A stretch of 64,000 nt of DNA from NCBI GenBank assembly GCA_016873495.1, contig VGXC01000001.1, positions 62,001-126,000 of the forward strand, given 5' to 3'. Shown here in pieces: positions 55,033-64,000 of the stretch. The stretch is from Nitrospira sp. (GTDB taxonomy: Bacteria > Nitrospirota > Nitrospiria > Nitrospirales > Nitrospiraceae). A model generated the notes under the pieces. That model did not search any database, had not been told where the DNA came from, and was given only the letters and a program-made list of their open reading frames with translations. Each line of letters opens with the position of its first letter. Position 1 is the stretch's first letter. Made by a program: the position numbers and the translations under genes.

Positions 55033-55845
55033 CTACGACTCTTTCGACTCCAACGCAGGCTGTTCCTGGCCGCTCTTCTTGCCGAACGCCCGAGCCACCA
55101 GGCTGACCGCCTTTTCGATCGGCCCCAGCCCCGCATAGGCGGCAAACACCAGAAACAGCATCAACTGCGGCCAGGCGATCACGAGCATGATCCCCAGGAT
55201 TGCCCAGACCAGGTAGTTGAAATGGTGGCCCGGCCTGAATTTCAAATCCTTGAAACTCCGGTACTTGACCGTGCTGACCATCAAGAACGCCAGCATGAGT
55301 GTCATGACGAGGACCAGCAGCGGCTTGTTCTCCACCGGCAGCCCGACGACGTGGTGGTCGAAAATCACCAATGTCGCGACCACGCTGGCTGCGGCCGGAA
55401 TCGGCAAGCCGGTAAAGTACTTGCTTTCGCTGGTGGACGCCATCACATTGAATCGGGCCAACCGCAAGGCGCCGCACGCGACAAACGCGAACATGACCGC
55501 CGCGCCCAGCATACCTTGAGCTTTCAGCCCCCAGCCGTACATCAACAGGCCGGGCGCCACGCCAAACGCAACCAGATCGGCCAGGGAGTCATACTCCACT
55601 CCAAACTGGCTGGTGCTGTTCGTCCACCGCGCGGACTTTCCATCCAACATGTCGAAGATCAGCGCCACCAGGATGGCGATCGCCGCCGCCAGATAATGCT
55701 CGTCAAAGACGGCCAGGATCGCGAACAGGCCGCTGAACAGATTCCCGGTCGTCAGGAGATTCGGGATCAGATACACCGCCCGTTTGCGCTTCGATTCCTT
55801 GGCCACCGGCTTGTTGTCCTTATCCTTCATGAAGGGCCCCCGCAT
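55033..55845 (-). CDS. pssA: CDP-diacylglycerol-serine O-phosphatidyltransferase
   Basis: 270 aa with about eight membrane helices. It makes phosphatidylserine. The CDP-alcohol phosphotransferase motif DGKSARWTNSTSQFGVEYD gives the DGx2AR and downstream Gly/Asp residues. The ATG at 55845 is one of several near starts (GTG 55848, ATG 55830). It is 15 bases after psd, whose product decarboxylates its own product. Confidence 0.93.
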   Translation of the reverse strand: MRGPFMKDKDNKPVAKESKRKRAVYLIPNLLTTGNLFSGLFAILAVFDEHYLAAAIAILVALIFDMLDGKSARWTNSTSQFGVEYDSLADLVAFGVAPGLLMYGWGLKAQGMLGAAVMFAFVACGALRLARFNVMASTSESKYFTGLPIPAAASVVATLVIFDHHVVGLPVENKPLLVLVMTLMLAFLMVSTVKYRSFKDLKFRPGHHFNYLVWAILGIMLVIAWPQLMLFLVFAAYAGLGPIEKAVSLVARAFGKKSGQEQPALESKES

Positions 55846-55860
55846 CACGGTTTCCCTATC

Positions 55861-56511
55861 CTACCCTAATTCGGCGAGAATCGTCTCGCCCCCCTTTACA
55901 TGCATGCCGACCTTGACCCGCACCTTCGTGCCAGCCGGCAGAAACATATCCATGCGCGATCCGAACCGGATCAACCCATACCGTTCCCCGCAGACCACAC
56001 GGTCGCCTGGCGCCACCCAGCAGACGATCCGGCGCGCGATCAGCCCCGCCACCTGCACGCAGAGCACCTTCGCCCCTTGCGCAGTCCGGATCATCAACGC
56101 ATTCTGCTCGTTCCGCAGCGTCGCATCCGGGCGATCGGCCGGAACGAAGGTTCCCGGTTGGTAGGCCACATCTTCCACCATGCCCTGGCAGGGAATCCGG
56201 TTGACGTGCACATTGAAAATGTTCAAAAAAATGCTGATCCGGATTCCCTGGTCTTTCAGAAACCGAGGCTCGTACTCCTCGGTCACCGCAATGACCTTCC
56301 CGTCGCCAGGCGCCACGACCGCATGGAGCGTAGGGGGCGCCACCCGTTTGGGATTCCGGAAAAACCAAGCGATAAACAGCGCCACCGCGCCCAAGGCCAG
56401 CGCCAGGCCGGTCCATCCGAGACCCGCCGCAAGGACGGCCGGAGCGCCGGCGCCCAGGACGAACGGGAGACCTTCCTTGACGATCGGGATACCGACTGCG
56501 CGATCCGCCAT
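55861..56511 (-). CDS. psd: Phosphatidylserine decarboxylase proenzyme
   Basis: 216 aa, the short bacterial type. It forms phosphatidylethanolamine and self-cleaves at Gly-Ser in RFGSRMDMF to make a pyruvoyl group. Two N-terminal hydrophobic segments anchor it, followed by VAPGDGKVIAVTEE and NIFNVHVNRIPCQG. Paired with pssA, it completes PE synthesis. Confidence 0.94.
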   Translation of the reverse strand: MADRAVGIPIVKEGLPFVLGAGAPAVLAAGLGWTGLALALGAVALFIAWFFRNPKRVAPPTLHAVVAPGDGKVIAVTEEYEPRFLKDQGIRISIFLNIFNVHVNRIPCQGMVEDVAYQPGTFVPADRPDATLRNEQNALMIRTAQGAKVLCVQVAGLIARRIVCWVAPGDRVVCGERYGLIRFGSRMDMFLPAGTKVRVKVGMHVKGGETILAELG

Positions 56512-56513
56512 CT

Positions 56514-56550
56514 TCCAGCTCTCAGCCTTCAGCTCTCAGCTTTCAGCAGC
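56514..56550. repeat. Short degenerate CTCTCAGC-type repeat
   Basis: About three imperfect copies of a 10-11-base unit (AGCTCTCAGCCTTC) lie between psd and ilvC. No function is evident. Confidence 0.45.
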
Positions 56551-56589
56551 CGTTCTTTCCAAGCTGAATGCTGACGAATGAATGCCTCC

Positions 56590-57660
<1,071 letters not shown>

Positions 57661-57675
57661 TCAACGATGCGGACG

Positions 57676-58194
57676 TTAGTCTTTGGCGACGCGCTTCGGC
57701 TGTGTCGCCGCCGGACGGACCGGTTCCCGCGCGATCGCCACCCGTCCGGTCCTGGCCAACTCCTTGATGCCGAGCGGCTGCAGCAAGTTGATGATCGCTT
57801 CGATCTTGTTCGTGTCGCCGGTGATCTCGATCGTGTAGGTGGTCGGCGTGGAGTCGACCACGCTGGCGCGAAAAATATCCGCGATCCGCAGGGCTTCCGC
57901 CCGATCTTCCGGCTTGGTGTGAACCTTGATGAGCGCCGTTTCGCGCTCGACGAACTCGCTCTCGTTGAGGTCCACGACCTTGATCACGTCGATAAGCTTG
58001 TTCAGCTGCTTGACGATCTGCTCGATGATCCGATCGTCGCCCGTGGTCACGATCGTCATCATGGACATGGAGGGGTCCAGCGTGGGGGCCACCGAGAGAC
58101 TCTCGATGTTGAAACCGCGCCCGCTGAACAGGCCCGCCACCCGCGACAGGACCCCGAACTTGTTCTCGACGATGACGGAAATAATATGGTCCAT
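57676..58194 (-). CDS. ilvN: Acetolactate synthase small (regulatory) subunit
   Basis: 172 aa, the long small-subunit type. The ACT domain (about residues 1-78, HIISVIVENKFGVLSRVAGLF and RGFNIESLSV) binds valine, and a C-terminal ALS_ss_C domain (about 80-160) follows. It activates and confers feedback inhibition on IlvB, 17 bases upstream. Confidence 0.96.
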   Translation of the reverse strand: MDHIISVIVENKFGVLSRVAGLFSGRGFNIESLSVAPTLDPSMSMMTIVTTGDDRIIEQIVKQLNKLIDVIKVVDLNESEFVERETALIKVHTKPEDRAEALRIADIFRASVVDSTPTTYTIEITGDTNKIEAIINLLQPLGIKELARTGRVAIAREPVRPAATQPKRVAKD

Positions 58195-58211
58195 AGTGTA
58201 TCCAGCAACCG

Positions 58212-59987
58212 CTACGCGGTCAGCACCGTGTCCTTGTCTTCGCCGGCCACTTTCGCGCCGGCCGACTGCTTCTTCTTCAACTCCGGCGGATCGGTCAGGA
58301 TCATTTCGTGATTGCAGCCTCCGGCCGGAATCATCGGATAGCAATTCTCATACTGGTACACGGGCACGTCGATCAGGACCGGCTTGTCCACGGCCATGGC
58401 TTCGCGGATCACGTCATCCACCTCGGACATCTTGCTCGCGCGCAGCCCCACGGCCCCGTAAGCCTCCGCCAGCTTGACGAAGTCGGGAGTTTTGTCCAGA
58501 TAGCTGGCAGCATAGCGGCCCTCGTAGAACAGATCCTGCCACTGACGGACCATCCCGTGGAACCGGTTGTTCACGATAAAGACCTTCACCGGAAGCTTGC
58601 TCACCACCGCCGTGGCCAATTCCTGGGTGTTCATCTGGAAACTGCCGTCGCCCGCAATGCACAGCACCAGCTTGCCCGGAAACGCCGCTTGGGCGCCCAT
58701 GGCGGCCGGAAAGCCGAATCCCATGGTTCCCAGTCCGCCGGAGGTCAACCACCGGTTCGGCTTGGCCAGCTTGAAGTACTGAGCCGACCACATCTGGTGT
58801 TGCCCGACGTCCGTCGCCACGATCGGGTCCCGGTCTTTCGTCAGTTCGTAGATGCGCTTGATCAGGTGCTGGGGCTTGATGTCTCCGTTCGGATCCTGCT
58901 CATACGCCAACGGGTGCGCCCGCTGCCACTCGCGGATCTGGTCAAGCCAGGGTTTCCGCAAATCCTTTTGATCCCCGTTGACCGTGGCCCGCAGAATCTG
59001 GACCAACTCCCGCAGGACGGACTTGCAGTCCCCGACGATCGGGATATCCACGTTCACATTCTTGCGGATGGACGTGGGATCGATATCGATGTGGATCACC
59101 TTGGCCTGAGGACAGAACTCCGACACCTTGCCGGTCACCCGGTCGTCGAACCGCGCGCCGACCGCGATCACCAGATCGGAATAGTGCATGGCCATGTTGG
59201 CCCAGTAGGTGCCGTGCATGCCCAGCATCCCCATCGACAGCGGATGCTCTCCCGGAAACGCCCCCAAGGCCATGAGGGTCATGTCCACGGGAATGTGGGT
59301 CAGTTCAGCCAACTCCAACAGCTCTTCGGAGGCGCCGGAGAAAATCACCCCGCCGCCGACGTACAGAATCGGCTTCCGCGCCTTCATGATGGCCTCGGCC
59401 GCCTGCTTGATCTGCCACTTGTTGCCGTCGTAGGTCGGATTGTAGCCTCGGATCGACACGGACCCCGGATACTTGAAATCCGTCCTGTTCATGGACACGT
59501 CTTTCGGAATGTCCACGAGCACGGGCCCGGGCCGGCCGGTCGTGGCCACATAGAAGGCTTCCTTGATGGTCACGGCCAGATCGTTCACATCCTTCACGAG
59601 GAAATTATACTTCGTGCAAGGACGACTCAAGCCGATGTTGTCCGCCTCCTGAAAGGCGTCATTGCCGATCAAACTGGTCGGCACCTGACCGGAGAAGCAG
59701 ACCAAGGGCACCGAATCCATATAGGCATCGGCCAGCGCAGTGATCACGTTGGTCATGCCCGGCCCGGAGGTGACCAGACAGACACCGGCCTTGCCCGTCG
59801 CCTTGGCATAGCCCTCGGCCATATGGCCGGCACCCTGCTCGTGGCGTGTGAGGATGACGTTGACGTCCTTCTGCTGGTGCAGAATATCGAAGATCTTCAG
59901 CACGACGCCGCCCGGCAAGGCAAAGAGGGTCTTTACTCCTTCGCGCTTGAGGCATTCCAAGAAGATCTCTGCGCCTGTCAGCTTCAT
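58212..59987 (-). CDS. ilvB: Acetolactate synthase large (catalytic) subunit
   Basis: 591 aa. The ThDP- and FAD-dependent first common step of branched-chain amino acid synthesis. The catalytic-Glu region HEQGAGHMAEGYAKATGKAG, the FAD region and the ThDP-binding GDGSFQMNTQELATA with NNRFHGMVRQW are complete. ATG 59987 follows GGGAG. A predicted promoter lies at 60128-60157, making ilvB the first gene of the ilv-lipid-leu string. Confidence 0.97.
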   Translation of the reverse strand: MKLTGAEIFLECLKREGVKTLFALPGGVVLKIFDILHQQKDVNVILTRHEQGAGHMAEGYAKATGKAGVCLVTSGPGMTNVITALADAYMDSVPLVCFSGQVPTSLIGNDAFQEADNIGLSRPCTKYNFLVKDVNDLAVTIKEAFYVATTGRPGPVLVDIPKDVSMNRTDFKYPGSVSIRGYNPTYDGNKWQIKQAAEAIMKARKPILYVGGGVIFSGASEELLELAELTHIPVDMTLMALGAFPGEHPLSMGMLGMHGTYWANMAMHYSDLVIAVGARFDDRVTGKVSEFCPQAKVIHIDIDPTSIRKNVNVDIPIVGDCKSVLRELVQILRATVNGDQKDLRKPWLDQIREWQRAHPLAYEQDPNGDIKPQHLIKRIYELTKDRDPIVATDVGQHQMWSAQYFKLAKPNRWLTSGGLGTMGFGFPAAMGAQAAFPGKLVLCIAGDGSFQMNTQELATAVVSKLPVKVFIVNNRFHGMVRQWQDLFYEGRYAASYLDKTPDFVKLAEAYGAVGLRASKMSEVDDVIREAMAVDKPVLIDVPVYQYENCYPMIPAGGCNHEMILTDPPELKKKQSAGAKVAGEDKDTVLTA

Positions 59988-60127
59988 ATACCCCACTCCC
60001 TCTCGCGGACGACTGAGTCGACAGTCCCGCGGAAGATCCTGTCTTTTGAACGTAAGCCGGGCCGCCCTTTATCCCGACTCGGCAAATTGCTCGAATCTCT
60101 CTGAAAAACAAGGCAAAAGAGTTTGTT

Positions 60128-60157
60128 ATGCTACCATTCGGGAAGCTTTCAAGTCAA
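60128..60157 (-). promoter_or_regulatory. Predicted sigma-70 promoter of ilvB
   Basis: On the minus strand TTGACT (60157-60152) and TAGCAT (60133-60128) are separated by 18 bases, about 140 bases before the ilvB start. No T-box core was found in the leader between them. Confidence 0.45.
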
Positions 60158-60296
60158 TAAGAATCCCCCTCCCACTGCACTCAGCCATAGGTCCTGGACC
60201 GGCTATTCACTGTCCCAGTTTCAGGTTACGCCCTCCGGCACCTTGAGCTACACCAGCAAATCAGGTACGGTACCGGCCAAGGAGCGGGCAGGCCCG

Positions 60297-60596
60297 ATGC
60301 TGGAGATCACGATTCTTTCGCGCCCCGATTGCCATCTCTGCGAGGTGGTCTTGAAGATCGCCCGTCGCCTGCAGGAGGAGGCCCCGTTTAGCCTCACCAA
60401 AGTGGATATCAACAACGATGCGGACCTGGCCCGCCGCTATGGAACGAGGATCCCGGTCGTCCTGATCGACCAGGTCGAAGCCTGTGCCGGCAAGATTACC
60501 GAAGGAGACTTGCGGCGGGCTCTAAAAAAGGCGCGCTGGAGAAGACCTATAAGCCGGATTCTGTCCCGTTTCGGCTTGACGCAGACACGGGGATGA
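60297..60596 (+). CDS. Glutaredoxin-like protein
   Basis: 99 aa. Thioredoxin-fold glutaredoxin with the CxxC motif DCHLCEVV at residues 12-15 region, the cis-Pro segment GTRIPVVLID, and a final helix (EGDLRRALKKA). It probably reduces disulfides or mixed thiols. The last 22 codons (basic RWRRPISRILSRFG) lie on the opposite strand of rnpB and are not part of the typical fold. The ATG at 60297 starts exactly at the domain. Confidence 0.85.
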   Translation: MLEITILSRPDCHLCEVVLKIARRLQEEAPFSLTKVDINNDADLARRYGTRIPVVLIDQVEACAGKITEGDLRRALKKARWRRPISRILSRFGLTQTRG

Positions 60597-60933
60597 TCAT
60601 TTCTCTGGAGCCCGGGTTACCCCGGGCTTCGGGCGACCTACCCGAGGACCTCGGCCGGGCCAGCCGATCCGACCTCGCGGTCGGGCGTCCTCCTATTTGG
60701 TCTTGCTCCGGGCGACGCTTACCCTGCCGTCTGTGTCACCACAGACGCGGTGGGCTCTTACCCCACCGTTTCACCCTTACCTGAGCCCTTTCGGGCCATC
60801 GGCGGTTTGTTTTCTGTGGCGCCGGTGTCGGATCGCTCCGCCTGGGGGTTACCCAGCACCCTGCCCTGTGGAGTCCGGACTTTCCTCCCGCCGGCAAACC
60901 GGCGAGCGACCACCCGGTCCACTCCAGCACGCT
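60530..60933 (-). ncRNA. rnpB: RNase P RNA (class A type)
   Basis: About 404 bases. The 5' arm GCGTGCTGGAGTGGACC (from 60932) pairs with GGTCTTCTCCAGCGCGC at the 3' end (to about 60531), forming P1. Conserved core segments GAGGAAAGTCCGGACTC, CAGGGTAAGCGTCGCC and AGAATCCGGCTTATAGG are present on the minus strand. It is the catalytic RNA for tRNA 5' maturation. A T6 run follows P1 at 60529-60524 and may act as the terminator. Confidence 0.95.
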
Positions 60934-60938
60934 CGTGC

Positions 60939-60967
60939 AGTATAAGCCCTCAACAGCCCGCGCGCAA
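60939..60967 (-). promoter_or_regulatory. Predicted sigma-70 promoter of rnpB
   Basis: TTGCGC (60967-60962) and TATACT (60944-60939) with a 17-base spacer on the minus strand, ending about 7 bases before the P1 5' end, as expected for the transcription start. Confidence 0.7.
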
Positions 60968-61052
60968 GCGGCCCAAGCCGATTGACCGCCATCGAGGCCT
61001 CTGTTACAGTCCGCCCGGCAACCCACCCATCTCGCATGGATAGGCATTTCCG

Positions 61053-61721
61053 GTGACAACCGAACACCAGACCGCAGGCCAATCCCGGATCGGAATCGAC
61101 GAGTCAGGCAAGGGGGACTATTTCGGCCCCCTCGTCATCGCCGCCGTTCACGTCACGCCGGAATTGGAGCCGGACCTGCGTCTGATGGAAGTGCGGGACA
61201 GCAAGCGCATCTCCGACGGCCGCATCCTCGAGATGGCCCCGGACATCAAGCTGCTGTGCCGGCACAGCATCGTGGCGATCGGCCCGGAGCGGTACAACGA
61301 GCTGTACAAGAAAATCAACAATCTGAACCGGCTCCTGGCCTGGGGTCACGCCCGCGCGCTGGAGAACCTGCTGGAACAGGTGCCCTGCGAGCTGGCGATC
61401 GCCGACCAGTTTGGGGACGAGCGGTTCGTTCTAAACGCCTTGCAGGACAAGGGCAAGCGTATTCGTTTGATCCAGCGCACCAAGGCCGAATCGGACCTGG
61501 CGGTGGCGGCGGCGTCGATCCTGGCCCGTGCCGAATTTCTCCTCCGGCTCAAACGACTGGCGGACGACATAGGACTGCCCCTGCCGAAGGGAGCGTCATC
61601 GCAAGTCGAGCTGGCCGGGCGGATGGTCGTGAAGAAACTGGGGCAGGAGCGACTGGGAACGGTGGCGAAACTACACTTCAAGACGACGCGGACGGTCCTG
61701 GGAGCAGCGAGCGGAACCTAA
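61053..61721 (+). CDS. rnhC: Ribonuclease HIII, short form
   Basis: 222 aa. It cleaves RNA in RNA-DNA hybrids. IGIDESGKGDYFGPLV is the HIII-type first motif with the catalytic Asp and Glu; the other acidic residues are in the LAIADQFGD and AESDLAVAAASI regions. Canonical HIII has about 300 residues with an N-terminal TBP-like substrate domain; that domain is absent here. The start is a GTG. Its stop overlaps the convergent zinc-ribbon gene in CTAA. Confidence 0.88.
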   Translation: MTTEHQTAGQSRIGIDESGKGDYFGPLVIAAVHVTPELEPDLRLMEVRDSKRISDGRILEMAPDIKLLCRHSIVAIGPERYNELYKKINNLNRLLAWGHARALENLLEQVPCELAIADQFGDERFVLNALQDKGKRIRLIQRTKAESDLAVAAASILARAEFLLRLKRLADDIGLPLPKGASSQVELAGRMVVKKLGQERLGTVAKLHFKTTRTVLGAASGT

Positions 61722-62494
61722 ACCGTTTCCCCTACATCGTACTCCTCCTTTTCCAGCGCGGAGGGAGCGGCCTGGGCCGTTGCGATCACCTCCCCTTCCC
61801 AATACAGAATGCGGTGGCAGTAGGAGCAGGCCAGTAAGTCCTCTTTCCGTTTAACCTCGGCAATGAGCTGCGGGGGAAGCTGCAAGCGGCACCCGGAGCA
61901 GATGCCGTCGCGCACCGGCACGAGAGCCAGATCCTTCCGCATGGCCTTGAGCTTCCGATATCGCTCCATCAGCGTCTTATCCACGGCGGCGGCCACTGCC
62001 GTCTGCCTCTGTTCCAACTGGGCCAATTCCGCCCCCAGTTCGGCGGCAAGGGAGTGGAGCCGTTGCTGTTCCTTGGCGAACACACGTTCCGCCTCGGCGG
62101 CCTTGATCTGAATGTCTTTCACGTCTTTCTGCTTGGCCTCGATCTTTTCCATCAGCACCAAAATCTGCTCCTCGATCTCGCCCTTCTTCTTGTTGGCCAT
62201 CTCGATCTCGAACAGATGGGCCTGGTACTCCTTGTTCGTCTTGAGTTCGGAGAGGCGGGTTTTCATCTTTTCGGTTTGGGACTCGTGCGCATCGAGATCG
62301 CGTTCGCGATCCTTGCGTTCCTTGGTCAGGGCCTCAAGGGTGGCCTTGGCCTCTTGCTGGAGATTCAGCGCGTCTTTGAGGGGGGCTTCGGCGGCCTGAA
62401 TCAGTTCGGGGGACTTGCGCTGCTGTTCCTTGATCTCCGCCATGCGGAGGTCGAGGGCCTGAAGATCGATAAGCGGCTGAAGCTGCGGATTCAA
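61718..62494 (-). CDS. C4 zinc-ribbon coiled-coil protein
   Basis: 258 aa. A long coiled coil (about residues 1-190) precedes a CSGC and CSYC zinc ribbon (about 200-232) and a short acidic tail. The arrangement matches the C4-type zinc-ribbon family related to CdsZ/HP0958. Those proteins act as adaptors, some for secretion or RNA; the partner here is unknown. No signal peptide. Confidence 0.85.
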   Translation of the reverse strand: MNPQLQPLIDLQALDLRMAEIKEQQRKSPELIQAAEAPLKDALNLQQEAKATLEALTKERKDRERDLDAHESQTEKMKTRLSELKTNKEYQAHLFEIEMANKKKGEIEEQILVLMEKIEAKQKDVKDIQIKAAEAERVFAKEQQRLHSLAAELGAELAQLEQRQTAVAAAVDKTLMERYRKLKAMRKDLALVPVRDGICSGCRLQLPPQLIAEVKRKEDLLACSYCHRILYWEGEVIATAQAAPSALEKEEYDVGETV

Positions 62495-62626
62495 CTGCGC
62501 CTCATTGCCGACCTGAAGGATGGACGCAGAACTGGCACCGACGGCAGAGAGTACCGTAACACAAGCCTTCGCGCCGTTTCAAGAGACGGAGCGCCCCGGC
62601 AAGTTGCAGGTCCGGTTCCGACCCGG

Positions 62627-63697
62627 TCAGCCGAACGCTCCGACCTCGGTGGGGATGAGGTTCAACGGTACGAGATGCTGGACTGCGCCGCGCTTTACCG
62701 CTTCCTTCGGCATACCGTAGACCACGCAAGTCGCCTCGTCTTGGCCGATCGTCCGCGCACCGGCCTGGCGCATCTCGAGGAGCCCGACAGCCCCGTCGTC
62801 GCCCATGCCGGTCATAATGATTCCCAGGGCGTTCGGCCCGGCAAATTTGGCCACCGAGCGAAACAGGACGTCCACGGAGGGGCGATGACGATTGACCAGC
62901 GGACCGTCGATGACCTCGACATAATACTGCGCCCCGCTGCGCTTGAGCAGCATGTGGCGGCCGCCCGGCGCCACCAACGCCCGGCCGGGAATGACCCGAT
63001 CGTTGTGCTTGGCTTCCACCACCTCGACGGCACAGACGCTGTTCAATCGCTCGGCGAACGCCGCGGTAAATTTCTCCGGCATGTGTTGTACGATCACCAT
63101 GCCCGGCGAAACACGGGGCAAGGCCGTGAGCACCGATTCCAGGGCTTGCGTGCCGCCGGTCGAGGTCCCGATAGCCACAATTCGCTCCGTCGTCTGGGCC
63201 ATCGCATGCGAACCGGCCGGCAAAATCGCGTCTGCGGTGAGCTTCTGCTGCGGCGTGGCGACCGAGGCTGCGCTGGCTCGCACACACTTCATATTGGCCT
63301 GAGCCGCCGCCTTGACCGCATCGACCAAGTTAGCCGACGAGTCCTCCAAAAACTGCTTCACGCCGAGCTTCGGTTTGGTGACGATACTGATCGCGCCGGC
63401 GGCCAACGCTTGCATGGTGGTCTCGGCCCCCGATGCTGTAAGAGAGGAGCACACCACCACCGGCACCGGGCGAGTCGCCATCAGGTGCTTCAGGAAGGAG
63501 ATGCCGTCCATCCGCGGCATTTCCACGTCGAGCGTGATGACGTCAGGCCATTCCTTCTTCATGTGTTCCATGGCAAAGAGGGGATCGGACGCCACGGCCA
63601 TCACCCGAATTTCTGGGTCCTTGGACAGAATGCCCGACACCACTTGACGGACGGTGGCCGAGTCGTCCACCACGAGAACGCTGATCTTCTTCCCCAT
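62627..63697 (-). CDS. cheB: Chemotaxis protein-glutamate methylesterase CheB
   Basis: 356 aa. A receiver domain (about residues 1-125, Asp in [13 protein letters not shown]) is fused to a methylesterase domain (about 165-350) with the catalytic Ser in [10 protein letters not shown], His in VQHMPEKF and Asp in MGDDGA. It removes methyl groups from chemoreceptors when phosphorylated. ATG 63697 starts at the receiver; the longer frame runs into cheD. Confidence 0.96.
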   Translation of the reverse strand: MGKKISVLVVDDSATVRQVVSGILSKDPEIRVMAVASDPLFAMEHMKKEWPDVITLDVEMPRMDGISFLKHLMATRPVPVVVCSSLTASGAETTMQALAAGAISIVTKPKLGVKQFLEDSSANLVDAVKAAAQANMKCVRASAASVATPQQKLTADAILPAGSHAMAQTTERIVAIGTSTGGTQALESVLTALPRVSPGMVIVQHMPEKFTAAFAERLNSVCAVEVVEAKHNDRVIPGRALVAPGGRHMLLKRSGAQYYVEVIDGPLVNRHRPSVDVLFRSVAKFAGPNALGIIMTGMGDDGAVGLLEMRQAGARTIGQDEATCVVYGMPKEAVKRGAVQHLVPLNLIPTEVGAFG

Positions 63698-63705
63698 CAG
63701 AGCCC

Positions 63706-64000
63706 CTAGCCTTTGACCCCGAGTTCGGCGACCCCCATGTGACGTTGATGCTTGACCCAGACGTCGCCGCTCCACACATCGAAGATAATCGTGCGATGTC
63801 CGATGTCCCCCACATGCTGGGCCACCACCGAACACCCCATCTGCCCCAACACCTCGGTGGCCAGGGCGATATTGCGCACCCCGACCTCCATGGCCTTCCC
63901 TTTCGCGAGCGCCGGGAACATATTGCCGCCCCCGAATACCTTGACCTGGTAATCACGAGGCGCCGTCTCCCGTTCGTCGATGGCTCGCAGAAACAACAAG
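63706..64000 (-). CDS. cheD: Chemoreceptor deamidase CheD, partial
   Basis: The open frame continues past the right edge, so only the C-terminal 97 residues or so are visible. [13 protein letters not shown] and IGVRNI-type context identify CheD, a Gln deamidase for chemoreceptors. The catalytic Cys and His expected near the N-terminus lie outside the window. It is 8 bases upstream of cheB on the same strand, so a chemotaxis operon continues to the right. Confidence 0.9.
   Translation of the reverse strand, partial: LLFLRAIDERETAPRDYQVKVFGGGNMFPALAKGKAMEVGVRNIALATEVLGQMGCSVVAQHVGDIGHRTIIFDVWSGDVWVKHQRHMGVAELGVKG

Noticed and set aside
58308-60104. A 598-codon plus-strand frame
   Set aside because: It is antisense to ilvB, whose ThDP and FAD motifs are complete.
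59988-60150. A second T-box or leader peptide upstream of ilvB
   Set aside because: No AGGGTGGTACC core, no Leu/Ile/Val codon run and no terminator hairpin could be found.
60736-61082. Several frames of 60-107 codons on both strands
   Set aside because: They fall in rnpB and its flank; the RNA structure explains the sequence.

Overview
The window is a GC-rich bacterial chromosomal segment with dense housekeeping content, no phage or plasmid backbone, and no tRNA, 16S/23S rRNA or CRISPR array that I could see. The gene set and order suggest a Gram-negative of the phylum Nitrospirota, probably Nitrospira-like: ilvBNC-psd-pssA-leuA-leuB-asd in one run, paired TIGR03545/TIGR03546-type proteins, outer-membrane barrels, and a TonB system. 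This assignment is inference from content; no 16S gene is present to confirm it.

Left part (1-16100, almost all minus strand): a truncated POTRA/barrel outer-membrane protein, small hypotheticals, a PhoD-like phosphoesterase, a SnoaL-like protein, and a 171-bp inverted-repeat element (4070-4240) that abuts an Ala/Lys-rich exported protein. MscL follows. Next comes a phosphorelay block: two response regulators with GGDEF domains (one active-looking, one degenerate), a large GAF/4xPAS hybrid histidine kinase broken by two homopolymer frameshifts, an HPt protein and a sigma-54 activator. MscS and the TIGR03545/03546 pair close the section.

Middle part (16100-33600): an EamA transporter, an M32 carboxypeptidase and a YwgA/Panacea-like protein, then an iron island. 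The island holds a Fur-family regulator, an FbpABC-type ferric ABC importer, ExbB-ExbD-TonB, ApbE with a lipoprotein (minus strand), and an operon of Com-like zinc-finger protein, porin, lipoprotein, FMN-binding protein and 4-TM membrane protein ending at a strong terminator. An HD-GYP protein, a 53-aa zinc-ribbon protein and two bacterioferritins follow. Fur-box-like palindromes precede fbpA, the Com-porin operon and the bacterioferritins. ApbE together with the SGATMS flavinylation motif of the FMN-binding protein points to a flavinylated envelope electron-transfer module under iron control, the most interesting system here.

Right part (33600-64000, mostly minus strand): topA, dprA, rng, the cell-shape set rodA-mrdA-mreD-mreC-mreB, an RDD protein, a SurA-N protein (plus strand), a lipoprotein caspase with PDZ-like and EF-hand-like segments, queA, a SpoIID/LytB protein, DUF2905, asd, an NHL-repeat protein, leuB and leuA. 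leuA is preceded by a T-box leader whose specifier reads CTC (Leu). Then come pssA, psd, ilvC, ilvN and ilvB, a glutaredoxin-like gene whose 3' end overlaps rnpB antisense, rnpB itself, an RNase HIII, a C4 zinc-ribbon coiled-coil protein, cheB and a truncated cheD.
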